Shown piece after piece: positions 1 through 11,400 of a DNA stretch of 64,000 bases. Location of the stretch: assembly GCF_049933045.1 (NCBI RefSeq), contig NZ_CP187926.1, forward strand, positions 930,001 to 994,000. Direction: 5' to 3'. Source of the DNA: Pseudocolwellia sp049933045 (GTDB lineage: Bacteria; Pseudomonadota; Gammaproteobacteria; Enterobacterales; Alteromonadaceae). The notes beneath the pieces were generated by a model. That model made no database searches and was not told the origin of the DNA. It worked only from the letters and a program-made list of their open reading frames with translations. Each line of letters starts with the position of its first letter. The stretch's first letter is position 1. A program made the position numbers and the translations under genes.

Positions 1-2180
1 TAAAGCTGTTTGTCGATGTACAGGGAATAGCCGTTACATTACTTTTTATCGTGTAATGCTCAGGGATATCTAAACCTAAATCACCCATAAACTGATGCAT
101 TATGGGTTGTGCCTGATATTGTAAAGCTCTTACTAATGCATTGTTTTTCATCAACTGGCGTTGAGTCTTGTTGCTAAAAAACTCTACAACTTTATTTGCC
201 ATTTCATCAATAGTTTCAACTAAGTAACCATTAATATTATGTTGGATAATATCTTTAGGACCTTTGCAGTTATAAGCTAAGGTAGGCATGCCATGAACAA
301 AAGACTCTAAAATTACATTGCCAAAAGTGTCGAACTTAGAAGGGAATATAAACAAGTCTAGAGTGAGGTATAAAGCAGCTAATTGCTCTTTGTTTTGCCA
401 GCCCAAAAACACAGCCTCAGGTAGTTGCTGTTTTAACTCTTGTGTCGCAGGACCTGAACCTGCTATTACCAAGCGTAAGTCAGGAATGTTTCGTTTAGCT
501 TTAGCGATTATTTCGGGTAAGTCGAATAAGCCTTTCTCTTTACTCACTCGACAAGCAACAAATAAAATTGGTGTATCGTCAGTGGCATCAGTAATGATGT
601 CTGACTTTTGCATCGCCTTAATTGTTTCATCTCTTGGTTGTGTGTGATGTGCAGTGAGAAATACCTTACTGGCTTCAAGCTGCATTTCGTGGTCGGTTAA
701 CCAAGATTTATGCTCAGTATTCAATACAAATATTCCATCGTATCTATTATATAAAGCGCGTAATAAACGACGTACTCGATCTCGCTCGTATTGGGTTAAA
801 TCGGTGCCGTGTTTTATAAAGTCGATCCAGTCGGTGTGCATAAAAAAGTAGCTCGGCACATTAAACATTTGTTGTAAGAATAACGACACTACAGCCATAG
901 GACCTTCCGTTGAACAAACGATACGGTCGTAACCTCCTTCATAAAATATGCGCGCTATTTCTATTAAGTCAGGTAAACGGATTTCTTGATCATGATAATG
1001 CGGCACCGAAAAGCTTGATATAGGTCGAACAACAAACAAGTGAGGTTCTGGTGCTATATCGCTGTGGCAAATTAAAAAGTCGATAGGTAAATCAGCTTTT
1101 TGAACTTCTTTAAGTTTGCCCGATAGGGAATTAGAGACACCGTTTTTATCGCGTAATGTATCGGTTAAATACAAAGCTTTATTTTGGTGACGATTTTTAC
1201 CTAAGTGCTCAGCAAAGTCGTTTAACAGCTTACGGTTTTGATACAGCACACGAGTAGAAGCTAAAGTTGCACCGGCCAAAAATGTACTGATTAATAAAGG
1301 GAATGAAAGGTGATCGAGTAGCTTTTCAATCTTCACATTACTCATGTTGTCTTTTTTAACATTATTACCAAAAAATAAAGCAGTAAGTTGACTAGGTACT
1401 TCAAACTTTCGAGTGATTTCTTCGGTAGATATATTACGTAGTTTTGTGTCTTTATTTTTACTGACATTACTACCAATGATTTCTTCAATCTTGGTTGCCA
1501 TTAGCTTATTTAAATAACTAAATAAGTGACCAATAACTTCGTTAACGGTAGTCACAAATTCTTCAGGTGATTTATTTTTACTGTCAGCTATTTGTTCTAA
1601 ATATTCGAAACAAAAACGATAGTTTTTAGAGGTTTTCCATTTTATTAATTTGTTGGGTTTTTTACCTTGTAAAGCATCGTGAATAAACTGGAAAAACTTC
1701 ATCGCCTTTTTATTTTTCTGCATTTCTAACAAAAAGTTACTAATGGTAAAACAACCAATTTTGTCCCATGCTGACCCTCTATGCAGCATAATGCGCAGTA
1801 AACCCGGATCAGTTATTTTGGTGGCAACTTGTGAGAAATAATCGAGCAGGGCGATATTAAGTTTTTGGTTTTCGCCTATTTGACCAAAAGGCGATACATT
1901 ACCTTCTCTAAGAGCTTCAAGTGCGAGGTCTGATGGCTTTTCAGTTTCTAAGCGTTTTGCTAAATTAGGTATATAAAGATTTGAACCGCACTGGCCAGCA
2001 AAAATACCGGTATGATCGTCCGATCCGCCTGTGAGTATTTTGGGTTTATTGGGATCTACGCCAAAGTCAGCAGGAGCTAAGTTGTGCTTTGTAGCATAAG
2101 CGGCTATTTTCTCTGCCGTTAAGCTCTGTGCCCAATTGAGTGTCAGTACACTTTGCCAAAGATCGCGCTGCCCATTTAAT
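1..2180 (-). pseudogene. 3' part of interrupted PHP-domain/glycosyltransferase gene, open at window edge
   Basis: The minus strand is open from 2180 to the window edge, with no start of its own, and continues the reading frame of the fragment at 2781-3379. The first residues (NGQRDLWQ) follow directly on RFEV of the upstream fragment once the IS200 element is removed. GGSDDHTG completes the metal-binding set of a PHP domain. A long helical linker follows. The C-terminal part is a group 1 (GT4-type) glycosyltransferase, with LFVACRVSKEKG, LRLVIAGSGP and the nucleotide-sugar site FPSKFDTFGNVILE. Such proteins normally transfer a sugar from a nucleotide donor at the cytoplasmic face of the membrane. 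The substrate is unknown. The C-terminus lies outside the window. The gene is probably inactive because of the insertion. Confidence 0.8.
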
Positions 2181-2780
2181 CTCTTTGGGGTTTAATTCCC
2201 CGCAGCTTGCTGCGATTTGGGATAAGCGCTAAAGTATTAGGATGAGTATATTTCTCCATAAAAGTCATAATGTTTCAGTTCTAATGTATCATCTTGTTTG
2301 TCCAGCTAAATATCGCAAAGTGATATTTACTGATGAAGTTGATCAGGTACTGAAAGGTGTTTGTGAAGAAATATCTAAAAGGTATGAAATTGCGTTCATA
2401 GAAATAGGAACAGATAAAAATCATGTTCATTTTTTGATTCAATCAGTCCCGATGTATAGCCCTAAAAAAATAGCGCAAATAGTTAAAAGTATTACGGCAA
2501 GAGAGATTTTTAAGAAATGCCCATTTGTTAAAAAGGAATTATGGGGAGGGGAGTTTTGGTCAGATGGATACTTTATTACCAGCGTAGGTAAGCATGGAAA
2601 TGAGTCAATAATAAAAGATTATGTGAAGAATCAAGGAGATGATTCTTATAAAAAACTTAAGCGAGAATCAATAACAGATGATCAATTCCAACTATGGTGA
2701 TAGAGGGTTAATTAATACCCCGCTTTCACGTAGTGAAAGACGAGCCTAAGCGAGACAGCTTGCTGCGGGGTTTTTTACTT
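2181..2780. mobile_element. IS200/IS605-family element (IS200 type, tnpA only)
   Basis: A roughly 600-bp insertion with a single Y1 transposase gene. Removing 2181-2780 rejoins the flanks CCCATTTAAT and ACTTCGAAGC and restores one reading frame (RFEVLNGQRD), so the insertion caused no target duplication, as is usual for this family. The ends are not inverted repeats but carry hairpins. The left end has GCAGCTTGCTGC. The right end has CTTTCACGTAGTGAAAG inside a larger CCCCGC/GCGGGG palindrome followed by a T run, which can also terminate tnpA transcription. The exact boundary could shift by a base or two. Confidence 0.85.
2242..2700 (+). CDS. tnpA: IS200-type transposase TnpA (Y1 HUH family)
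   Basis: The 152-residue product has the length of IS200 TnpA. It carries the HUH metal-binding motif as HVH at residues 61-63 and the nucleophilic tyrosine at residue 127 (IIKDYVKNQ). These enzymes cut and join single-stranded DNA at the hairpin ends of their element. The opening MSIFLHKSHNVSVLMYHLV aligns with the usual start of the family (short basic leader, then YHLVxxTKYR), so the ATG at 2242 is preferred although no strong ribosome binding site is visible. It lies antisense to the interrupted host gene. The frame is intact and the element may still be active. Confidence 0.9.
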   Translation: MSIFLHKSHNVSVLMYHLVCPAKYRKVIFTDEVDQVLKGVCEEISKRYEIAFIEIGTDKNHVHFLIQSVPMYSPKKIAQIVKSITAREIFKKCPFVKKELWGGEFWSDGYFITSVGKHGNESIIKDYVKNQGDDSYKKLKRESITDDQFQLW

Positions 2781-3379
2781 ACTTCGAAGCGTTGAAACAT
2801 CACAGCCAGTTTTTCAAATAAACTTAAATCTATTTTTTCATTTTTGGTATAAAAGTAAAGGGGATGCGGCATTATTACAGGTAAATTAGCCTGAGTTGTG
2901 TAACGAAGAAAGTCATAAATGTTTTGGCGTTTCTCGTTTAATACAACTTCTTGCTCTTTGCTAAAGCCATACGTTAATACATGAATGTATAACTCGTATT
3001 CAGGGAAGTAACAGGTAAATTCAGCCGCTACTAAAACATCAATTCCTTGGTCGAGTAATTGCCAACATGAACGTGCGTTATTGTGATTACTTACGGTAAC
3101 AACATCCATCTTGTTCTTTTGAAGCAAAGCAACCAACTCTTTGGTTTTTAACCAAGTTTCTGGTAGGCGAAGTATACGTCCCCATAATTCGTCAGGTACA
3201 TCGCTGTTGTGGTCATGACAATGTAAATCTACTCTTAAGCAATCTTCAGTGTTGAATCTACTCGCTTGTGATTGTAAATATTCATCGTATTCATGTTTCA
3301 AAGATTCCCTAAAAGAGCTTTTACTCACATGCTTTTTTAAAGGAGTTGTTCCATTCATATTATTAGAGACTTGAAGCAT
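2726..3379 (-). pseudogene. 5' part of interrupted PHP-domain/glycosyltransferase gene
   Basis: This N-terminal fragment has host sequence to about position 2781. The last 15 or so residues are read from the IS200 element before a stop. Residues near 50-60 hold RVDLHCHDHNSD, the HxH of a PHP (polymerase and histidinol phosphatase-like) metallohydrolase domain. Further PHP-type positions follow in VTVSNHNN, AAEFTCYFPEYELYIHVLTYG and MPHPL. The remaining metal ligands (GSDDH) lie in the other fragment beyond the insertion. The start codon overlaps the end of the upstream aminotransferase gene (TAATATG), which indicates translational coupling in one operon. PHP fused to a glycosyltransferase suggests hydrolysis of a phosphate or ester on the same glycan or lipid intermediate. 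That is inference. Confidence 0.8.
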
Positions 3380-3380
3380 A

Positions 3381-5210
3381 TTAGGATACCTTTTTAATTA
3401 TCGTGTCTTTTATTTCAGGCGTGTTATCTAACGACTCTTTTATCGGTGTAATATCAGCTGTTTTCTGGTGTGAGGTTTTTGTGGTGTCTAATTTTGTGTG
3501 GGTTAATGCTATCGACTTAATCGGTGGAGAGATTATTTTAGACAGCACAGGAAAGAGGTCAGATAGCATGTCGTATAAGAACTGACGTTTTATTTTCTTA
3601 TTAGTCAGTTGCTCTGCAGGCGCAGCAGGTTGCCACCACCAACCATCGTTTTTCATGGCTAATGCAGCTTTAACAAAACGATGAGTGACTTCTTCAAACT
3701 CTTCCTCGGTAAAATTAAAGCTCATGATCATTCGTCCTGAACCTAACCAACTCATTTCTAAACCTGCGGCCTTTAAATAAAATTGCAGCATCCAGTTATA
3801 TCGACTTGGTTTTGTGTACAAAACTGATAATACGGTATGCATGTTGGTTATTTTTATAGGCAGGCTATTGGCTTGTAATTTGTTGTTAAACTTTTCAACG
3901 CGTTTATTCCAAATGTCTTCAATGGTTTGGTATATGTTTTGAATTTCAGATGTTTGAATTCGATTTAAAAACTCATTCATCGCACCCATTACATAAGGGT
4001 GAGAGTTAAAAGTTCCACGTGCAAATGACACATCAGCAGGCGCATCTTTTCTAAAACGTTTCATCAAATAGCCTTGTCCAGCTAATACACCTACAGGTAA
4101 TCCACCTCCTAAGGTTTTACCATAAGTTACTAAGTCAGCTTGAACATCAAAGTAACCTTGAGCACCTCGGTAACCTAATCTGAAACCAGTAAATACCTCA
4201 TCAAAAATAAGCACTATGTTACGTCGATTACATATTTCTTGAATCTTCTTAAGCCAAGTGCTGTAGGCTTCTTTATCAAAATTTGTAGCTCTATCACTGG
4301 CTACTAAAGTTGAATCTGAGCCTGAATCTGAATTAGGGTGAAATGCCTGCAGAGGATTTATTAATACACAGGCTATATCGTTTCTGCGGGCTAATATTTT
4401 CAGTGTGTTGTCACTTAAATCGGCTAATGTATACACATCATCTACTTTACGACGGTTACCTACGCCAGGTTGAACACCGTCCCACCAGCCATGATATGCA
4501 CCACAAAACCTCACTAAATGTGTTTTCTTTGTGTGGTATCTGGCGAGTCGAACGGCTTGCATCACCGCTTCTGTGCCAGACATGTGAAAAGACACTTCAT
4601 CTAATCCTGAGATACTTTTAATTAATTCAACATTCTCAGCAATAATAGGATGATAAGACCCTAATACGGGGCCTAAATTTTTAACTTGTTCAAAACCTTT
4701 ATCCATACAATCTTTGTAAAAATCGTAACCAAAAACGTTAACACCATAAGAGCCAGACAAGTCGAAGCGCCAGTTACCATCTAAATCTTTTATTTTTGTC
4801 CCTAAGGTTTCATCAACAATAGAGCCAAGCTTAAATGCCTTAGGTAAGCCTTTTTGAAAAGGGAAGGGAATGCGATAGTTGCTGGTAAATTGAATATCTG
4901 AGACGCTTTTTTCAAGTTTGTTGCAATAATCAATGGATTTAGCGCAGCTTTGATTTAGGTTTGTTGCCAAATTACGTAAAGCTTCTTTGCGTTGCAATCC
5001 AATATTTTCTGGTGCGCCATCACAGGTAAAGTAATGAGCCTCGTTATAAGAGAAATATGGGATTTTACTTGTTATGCGTCGCGACCATTTGCTATGACCA
5101 CGTAGTGAGGGGTGCTTTGCTTTTGATAGCTGTAAACGTATTCGAACAAGATTTAAAAAATAAATCACGATGATCACGCATAAAATATATAACAAATAAC
5201 TCTCTTTCAT
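3381..5210 (-). CDS. Membrane-anchored class III (glutamate-1-semialdehyde type) aminotransferase
   Basis: A 609-residue PLP enzyme. Residues 5-22 form one hydrophobic helix, probably anchoring the protein in the inner membrane with the enzyme in the cytoplasm. The catalytic fold spans about 130-520. It shows the HMSGTEAVMQAVRLAR phosphate-binding region, LIFDEVFTGFR with the PLP-binding aspartate, and TYGKTLGGGLPVG with the Schiff-base lysine at residue 365. This pattern is closest to glutamate-1-semialdehyde aminomutases (HemL-like), but the N-terminal anchor and ~90-residue low-complexity tail are not HemL features, so tetrapyrrole synthesis is unlikely. The gene overlaps the PHP-glycosyltransferase start, so the pair probably acts in one cell-surface glycan or lipid pathway. 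The substrate is unknown. Confidence 0.85.
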   Translation of the reverse strand: MKESYLLYILCVIIVIYFLNLVRIRLQLSKAKHPSLRGHSKWSRRITSKIPYFSYNEAHYFTCDGAPENIGLQRKEALRNLATNLNQSCAKSIDYCNKLEKSVSDIQFTSNYRIPFPFQKGLPKAFKLGSIVDETLGTKIKDLDGNWRFDLSGSYGVNVFGYDFYKDCMDKGFEQVKNLGPVLGSYHPIIAENVELIKSISGLDEVSFHMSGTEAVMQAVRLARYHTKKTHLVRFCGAYHGWWDGVQPGVGNRRKVDDVYTLADLSDNTLKILARRNDIACVLINPLQAFHPNSDSGSDSTLVASDRATNFDKEAYSTWLKKIQEICNRRNIVLIFDEVFTGFRLGYRGAQGYFDVQADLVTYGKTLGGGLPVGVLAGQGYLMKRFRKDAPADVSFARGTFNSHPYVMGAMNEFLNRIQTSEIQNIYQTIEDIWNKRVEKFNNKLQANSLPIKITNMHTVLSVLYTKPSRYNWMLQFYLKAAGLEMSWLGSGRMIMSFNFTEEEFEEVTHRFVKAALAMKNDGWWWQPAAPAEQLTNKKIKRQFLYDMLSDLFPVLSKIISPPIKSIALTHTKLDTTKTSHQKTADITPIKESLDNTPEIKDTIIKKVS

Positions 5211-5497
5211 AGGGTATCTCGACTATTCCTTTAACAACGAGGTTACCAAGCATATTTGAAGGTTTTATTTCAGATATATGTCGTTTGTGTAACAGTATTG
5301 TTTTAGAAAAAAGACACGGGTGTGCTAAATAATTAGAAGTGCGATTAAGGTAGCTTGCGGTTAATTTTGTTTTTGTGCGAAGGGAGTATGGTCTAAATAA
5401 ATAGACTATTGTATTCAATTTTATTGGTAAACGGTGCAAAATAAAAATTAGTGTCTAATATTAAGGAAAAGGCGATAAGCGTTTTCATTTTTTCAAC

Positions 5498-7591
5498 ATG
5501 GAAGCAAATATTATTAGCAATATATTTAGGCATCACACATTAATAAATGACTCAGTACATCAATTGTTTGATGTGGTTGATGCTGTTTCTGTACAAGGCT
5601 ACGATGAAGAACGTCGCGTTATTTATTGGAATGCAGGCAGCGAATTACTTTACGGTTATAGCAAAGTTGATGCTTTAGGTAAGAGAATAGAAGAACTTAT
5701 TATTCCCCCCTCCCTCAGAAATATTGTCATATCAGCACATCACGATTGGATCCATAAAAATATTGAAATTCCAGCGTCTGAAATTACCTTACGCCATAAA
5801 AATGGTAATGAAGTTGGTGTATTTTCAAGCCATGTGATGTTTATTAATGAACATAATACAAAGCAGATGTACTGTATTGATATCAATTTAAACGACGTTC
5901 GGCAAGCACAGGCGCATGCAGCATTTAAAGAACATATGCTTAAAGCTGTACTTGAATCTACGCCAGATCTGTTTTTTCTTATGGAAGAAGATGGCACTAT
6001 TATTGACTTTCATGCCTGTAATCAAAAGGAACTCTATGTCACTCCTGAAGAATTTATTGGTAAGTCTATGGTGGATATTTTACCCGATGGAATTGGAAAT
6101 AGACTTAAAGTTTATATTGAGAAAGCATTAAAAGAACAAGGTGTTTCTAGCTTTGAATATGAGCTTAAGTTGCCTCATAGTTTACTTTTTTATGAAGCAA
6201 GAGTTAGCCACTTACCCCAGTATAATCAGATTGTTGTTATTGTTAGAGATATTACAGAGCAGCATAAAACGGATGAAATAATCCGTCATCATGCTTATTT
6301 CGATACTTTAACTTTATTACCTAATCGCTTTTTAGCTTTAGATCGTTTATCTCAAATGATTAACGAAGCGCAAAGAAATCATGAAAAAACAGCCATACTC
6401 TTTTTAGATTTAGATGATTTTAAAAAAGTGAATGACTCTCTTGGTCATGAAATAGGTGACAAGCTTCTGATAGAATCTGCTAATAGATTGAGTCAAAGTA
6501 TACGTAAGGAAGATACCGTTGGTCGACTTGGCGGTGATGAGTTTATTGTTTTATTACGCGGTTTAACCGATAAGAATAACGCACTCGATTTTGTAGAGCA
6601 TCTGCTGGAAGTATTTAGAAAGCCTTTTAATATCGATGGAAGAGAACTCATGATCACCTTAAGTATAGGGATAGCGATATATCCTGAAAATGGTGAAAAT
6701 GCTTCCAACTTGCTACGTAATGCTGATACTGCAATGTATCAAGCTAAAGCTTTAGGGCGTAATGCTTATTCGTTTTTTACTCAAGAAATGAATGTGACTA
6801 TGATCCGGCGTTTTGAAATTGAAGAGCAAATGCGTGGCGCATTGGAACGTGATGAATTTGAAGTATATTATCAACCTAAATTTGATGTTAAAACTGGATA
6901 CATAGTTAGTGCTGAAGCATTAATTCGTTGGCATAATCCCGTTTTAGGTAATATAACGCCTGATGAATTTATTCCCCTTGCCGAACACACAGGATTAATT
7001 ATTCCTATCGGTCAGTATGTTATTAAGCAGGCGTTGTCATTTTTAAAAGAGTGGCAAATGACTGAGCAAGAAAACTATACCATAGCTGTTAATTTGTCAC
7101 CGCGTCAGTTCAGAGATAAAAGCTTATTCAGTTTCGTCCAAAAATCACTTGTTGAGGCCAATATTAAACCTGAACATTTTGAGTTTGAGATCACCGAAGG
7201 AGTATTGATGATAGGTAAGTCTTATATTGACGAAGTCTTATCTAAAATACATGAGTTAGGTATTAAACTGTCGATGGATGACTTTGGTACAGGTTATTCA
7301 TCACTAAGTTATTTACGACAATACTCATTTGATATATTAAAAATAGACCGAAGCTTTATCGATGGTATCACTATAAATAAATCTGATTGTGATCTTGTTA
7401 AAGCAACTATTGCTATGGCTCATAGTTTAAATTTAGCTGTAGTAGCAGAAGGTGTTGAACTACAAAATCAATTGATATTATTGAATAAATTAGGCTGTGA
7501 TTGCACGCAAGGTTTTTACTATAGTAAACCAATACCGGCTAAAGAATTTTTAAAATTTTCAGCCGACTATAATAAAAAATCTTGTCAGTAA
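5498..7591 (+). CDS. PAS-PAS-GGDEF-EAL cyclic-di-GMP turnover protein
   Basis: This 697-residue cytoplasmic signalling protein has no transmembrane segment. Two PAS sensor domains lie at about 20-125 and 145-250. A GGDEF domain follows with an intact active site (GGDEF at 345-349, in VGRLGGDEF). An EAL domain completes the protein (EAL at 473-475; also FEITEGVLM, DDFGTGYSSLSYL and KIDRSFI). Both catalytic sites look complete, so it could make or degrade cyclic di-GMP. Such tandem proteins often act mainly as phosphodiesterases, with GGDEF as a GTP-responsive regulatory domain. It stands alone, divergent from the aminotransferase operon. The ligand of the PAS domains cannot be read from sequence. 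Confidence 0.93.
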   Translation: MEANIISNIFRHHTLINDSVHQLFDVVDAVSVQGYDEERRVIYWNAGSELLYGYSKVDALGKRIEELIIPPSLRNIVISAHHDWIHKNIEIPASEITLRHKNGNEVGVFSSHVMFINEHNTKQMYCIDINLNDVRQAQAHAAFKEHMLKAVLESTPDLFFLMEEDGTIIDFHACNQKELYVTPEEFIGKSMVDILPDGIGNRLKVYIEKALKEQGVSSFEYELKLPHSLLFYEARVSHLPQYNQIVVIVRDITEQHKTDEIIRHHAYFDTLTLLPNRFLALDRLSQMINEAQRNHEKTAILFLDLDDFKKVNDSLGHEIGDKLLIESANRLSQSIRKEDTVGRLGGDEFIVLLRGLTDKNNALDFVEHLLEVFRKPFNIDGRELMITLSIGIAIYPENGENASNLLRNADTAMYQAKALGRNAYSFFTQEMNVTMIRRFEIEEQMRGALERDEFEVYYQPKFDVKTGYIVSAEALIRWHNPVLGNITPDEFIPLAEHTGLIIPIGQYVIKQALSFLKEWQMTEQENYTIAVNLSPRQFRDKSLFSFVQKSLVEANIKPEHFEFEITEGVLMIGKSYIDEVLSKIHELGIKLSMDDFGTGYSSLSYLRQYSFDILKIDRSFIDGITINKSDCDLVKATIAMAHSLNLAVVAEGVELQNQLILLNKLGCDCTQGFYYSKPIPAKEFLKFSADYNKKSCQ

Positions 7592-7810
7592 GTATAGTAT
7601 CAAATTTTGTTTAAGCTCACGGGTAAACATAAACATTCATAGCGTCTAATTTTTACAACAACTTTCTGTTCCTGATAGAAAGCCACTTTTTTTCACTCAA
7701 AAAATTCATCCCTAAATATTTAGCGCAAATTTTACGCCGAGCGTTAAAAATAATCGTTACAATTATATTTATCTTATAGATTGATCATTTCATAAACAGC
7801 GATACTTAAC

Positions 7811-8189
7811 ATGCTAACTAAATTACTCAATAAAAAACGTTATAGTTACGCTTTTGCAGTTAACTGTTGTCGTGGTATCTATTTCATCGAACAGAATAGT
7901 CATAACTCTGAAAGGTGTTTTGTGTGCCTTGGTGTTACTTGGATATCTATATTTTTTATTATTAAGTGAAGAGGCGCCTTTTTTAGATATCGTCTTCGAA
8001 GCAGTTTCAGTCTTAGGTACAATAGGGCTTTCAAGAGGTGTAACGACATCTTTGTCAGGTGCTGGCGAGGCAATCATTATATTACTGATGTTTATTGGTC
8101 GTTTAGGTCCACTAACTTTAGCTTACTTTTTAGCAAGTCCTAGAACACGTCGCCTAATATACTCGACAACAATACTCACTATTGGGTAA
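7811..8189 (+). pseudogene. TrkH/KtrB-type potassium transporter relic (C-terminal part)
   Basis: The frame from about 7854 encodes FEAVSVLGTIGLSRGVTTSL and LMFIGRLGPLTLAYFLA. These are the last pore loop (selectivity-filter region) and final helix of the TrkH/KtrB potassium channel family, and it ends at a natural family C-terminus. A full subunit has about 440-480 residues, so roughly the first 330 are missing. The ATG at 7811 opens another frame (KKRYSYAFAV) that looks like sequence just upstream of the conserved part but runs to a stop, so a frameshift near 7855 is likely. No TrkA/KtrA partner is nearby. It is not expected to make a working transporter. Confidence 0.7.
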
Positions 8190-8429
8190 ATAATAACGTT
8201 TATTGCTGATATTTCTCGGTTCTAGGTGTTTATGTTTCTATATTGATTCTTTTTTATCTGTAATTTGTTCGGATTTGTCTAGGATAAATATTTATCATTT
8301 TAAACATGAACTTCATTTTGTAGCTATACTCATTAAAAGTTTATAAAATTCCACGAGAAGTTATGTATTTAACAATAGTTAATGTTTACAGGCTTTTGAA
8401 AGTTTTTCAGGGATACAGATAATAAAATC

Positions 8430-11400
8430 ATGGCTGATATTAAAACATTACAAAAGAATATTAGAGTAAGAAATCTGTATGTGATTTCACTTATCGTTGT
8501 TTTAATTAGCATTTCTTTTTTGAGTTTGATTATACTTTTCAAACAACAAAAAGAAGATGCAGAGCTTATTAACCTTGCTGGCAGCCAAAGAATGTTGTCG
8601 CAGAAAATCGCTTACTTTTCTTATATTCACCATCAAAACCTCAGTCTCAATATTGTAGACCAAAGTATTAATAAAGATTTACTTGAAAGTGCTTACGCTT
8701 TCTCTACTAATCAAGAACGGCTAACTGTTATTGCTAATAACCAGCCAGATATTATACCCGAAGAAGTTGCTTCAATTTATATCCATGGTCCTATCTACCT
8801 TAATAACAAAATTGAGCGTTATGCCGAAAGTGCTATTGCCTTGAGTAAAACCTCTGATGAGGAAGTAGCTAAAGGCATAGTTATGGACCAGTTTGAACCC
8901 AAATCAGTTGAGGGATTACTCCATGATCTTGATCAGGTTGTTTCGAAAATAGAACAACACATAAATGCACGTATTACTTTTTCTGAAATGTTAAAAACTG
9001 TTTTTTGGTTAGTGGCAATGGTATTACTTGTTTCCTTTAGTTTCTTTATTTTTCGACCACTACAAAAGCTAATCAAAAAAAGTTATCTATCTCTCTTTAC
9101 GTCTAAGCAGCGTAGTGTTGAATTAAGTTTTGCGATAAATAAACATGCGATCGTTTACCGAATTGAAAATGATGGCAGTATTACAGAAGTTAATTCACGT
9201 TTTTGTGAGTTTTTTTGTTATACCGAAGAGGAAGTTATTGGTCTTAATGTGATGAGTATTTGTAGTGATACTTATGATTCGAACTACTTACAGAATATTT
9301 TTAGAGAGTGTGCTGAAAATGAGTATTGGCATGGCGAATCTATTAATAAGCTCAAAGGTGGCAGAGAGCTATGGTTAAGTACTACGATTGTTCCTCTAAA
9401 AAACGATAATAATAAAATAGAATCTTTTATTGTAATTCAAAATGATATTAGTGAGATAAAACATACAGAGTTCGTTCTTCAACAATTACATTATATTACT
9501 TCAAATCAAGACAAGGTTTTAGGGGAGAAAATCCAAAGTATACTCGCATTAGGTAAGCAAATATTTAATTTACCGTTAGCTTTGATCAGTGAAATTGATA
9601 ATGAAGAGTATAAGGTTTTGTATTGTGATACACCCAATGCAGAAATTCTATCAGGCACTGTTTTTGAGTTAAGCAATACTTACTGTTTTCATACTTACTT
9701 GGCTGATCATGCTATTGCATTTCATCAAGCTGGAGATAGTACGATTAAGTCGCACCCTTGTTATGAAAACTTTGGTTTAGAAAGTTACATTGGTGTGCCA
9801 TTAGTTGTTGACGGTAAACGTTTTGGAACCTTAAACTTTTCAGGTGTTGAGCCTTCACCTAAGCCTTTCACAGCTCGTGAATTAGATTTAATTCAATTGT
9901 TTTCTCATTGGATAGGCTCTGAGTTAACACGTGCGAATCATGAAAATGAATTACTGGCACAACAATCATTAATGGAGCAAATTGGCAAACAGGCGAGAAT
10001 TGGTGTTTGGGAAATAAACATGATTAATGAAACCATTTATTGGTCTAATGTTACTAAAGACATTCATGAAGTTCCTTCTGATTATCAACCTAACTTGTCA
10101 ACAGCTATAAATTTCTATAAAGAGGGGTATAGCAGAAATACTATTACTGAATTAGTAGAGCAAACTATTAAAACGGGTACACCTTTTGAAAAAGACTTAC
10201 AACTTGTCACAGCTAAAGGAAACGAGGTTTGGGTATCAGCAAGAGGAAGAGCTGATTTAGAAAACGGTAAGTGTGTTCGTATGTTTGGCTCGTTCCAAGA
10301 TATTACTGATAAAGTACTCGCTCAGCAAAAAATGTCTGAGGATAGCCAACGTATGAGATTAGCTGCAGACTCTGCTGGTTTCGGGGTTTGGGTATATAAC
10401 CTCATTGATAATAACGTTACCTGGGATGATTGGATGTACACAGTTTACGGTATATCGCCCGATGTAAAAGAAAGTCCTTTTAGTTTATGGGAAAACAGCC
10501 TACATCCTGATGATAAAGAGAGTGCAGTATCTGAGTTATCGTATGCTATTGAAAATAAATCAAAATTTGATACTCAATACAGAATTATTTGGCCTGATGG
10601 AACCATTAAGCATATTAAAGCCGCCGCTACGGTTATTTATGATCATGCTGAGGTGCCGATTTCTGTTATTGGCGTAAATTATGATTTGACGGAACGTGAA
10701 GAAAACGCGATAGCGTTAACTAAAGCTAAAGTTCAAGCTGACTTAGCGGTAACGGCTAAAAATGAATTCTTTGCGAGTATGAGCCATGAAATAAGAACGC
10801 CAATGAATGGTGTTATAGGCATGCTCGATTTAGTGAAAGAATCAAAATTGAACCAAGAGCAAAAACATCGTATTGGTATTGCTCAACAAAGTGCCAAGTC
10901 ATTGCTGTCACTTATTAACGACGTGCTCGACTTTTCTAAAATAGATGCAAATAAATTAGAGCTAGAAAATATCAGCTTTAATCTAATTAAAATGGCTGGA
11001 GATTTAGCTGACGCCTCAGCACAGCAAGCGCAAAGTAAAAGTTTAGAGCTCATACTTGATACCGTTGAAGTTGAGGAGTCACTTGTTGTTGGTGATTCAA
11101 ATCGTATACGTCAAATATTAACCAACCTTGTGGCAAACGCGATTAAATTCACTAAGCAGGGCGAAGTGGTTATTCGACTTCGGCAACAACATCATTCTAA
11201 TAGCCATTGGCGAATTACTATTGAAGTCAGTGATACAGGTATTGGCATTCCAGAAGACAAACAAACTGCATTATTCGAAGCCTTTAGTCAGGTAGATGCT
11301 TCTACTACGCGTGAATATGGTGGTACAGGTTTGGGTCTGGCTATTGTTAAAAAACTTTGTGCCTGTATGCAAGGAAGTATTCGAGTAGAAAGTGCTGAAG

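Noticed and set aside
318..851. Plus-strand frames at 318-647 and 654-851.
   Set aside because: They lie opposite the glycosyltransferase domain and show no protein features.
5092..5439. Minus-strand 115-codon frame overlapping the aminotransferase start.
   Set aside because: It overlaps the well-supported aminotransferase N-terminus in another frame and has no recognisable features.
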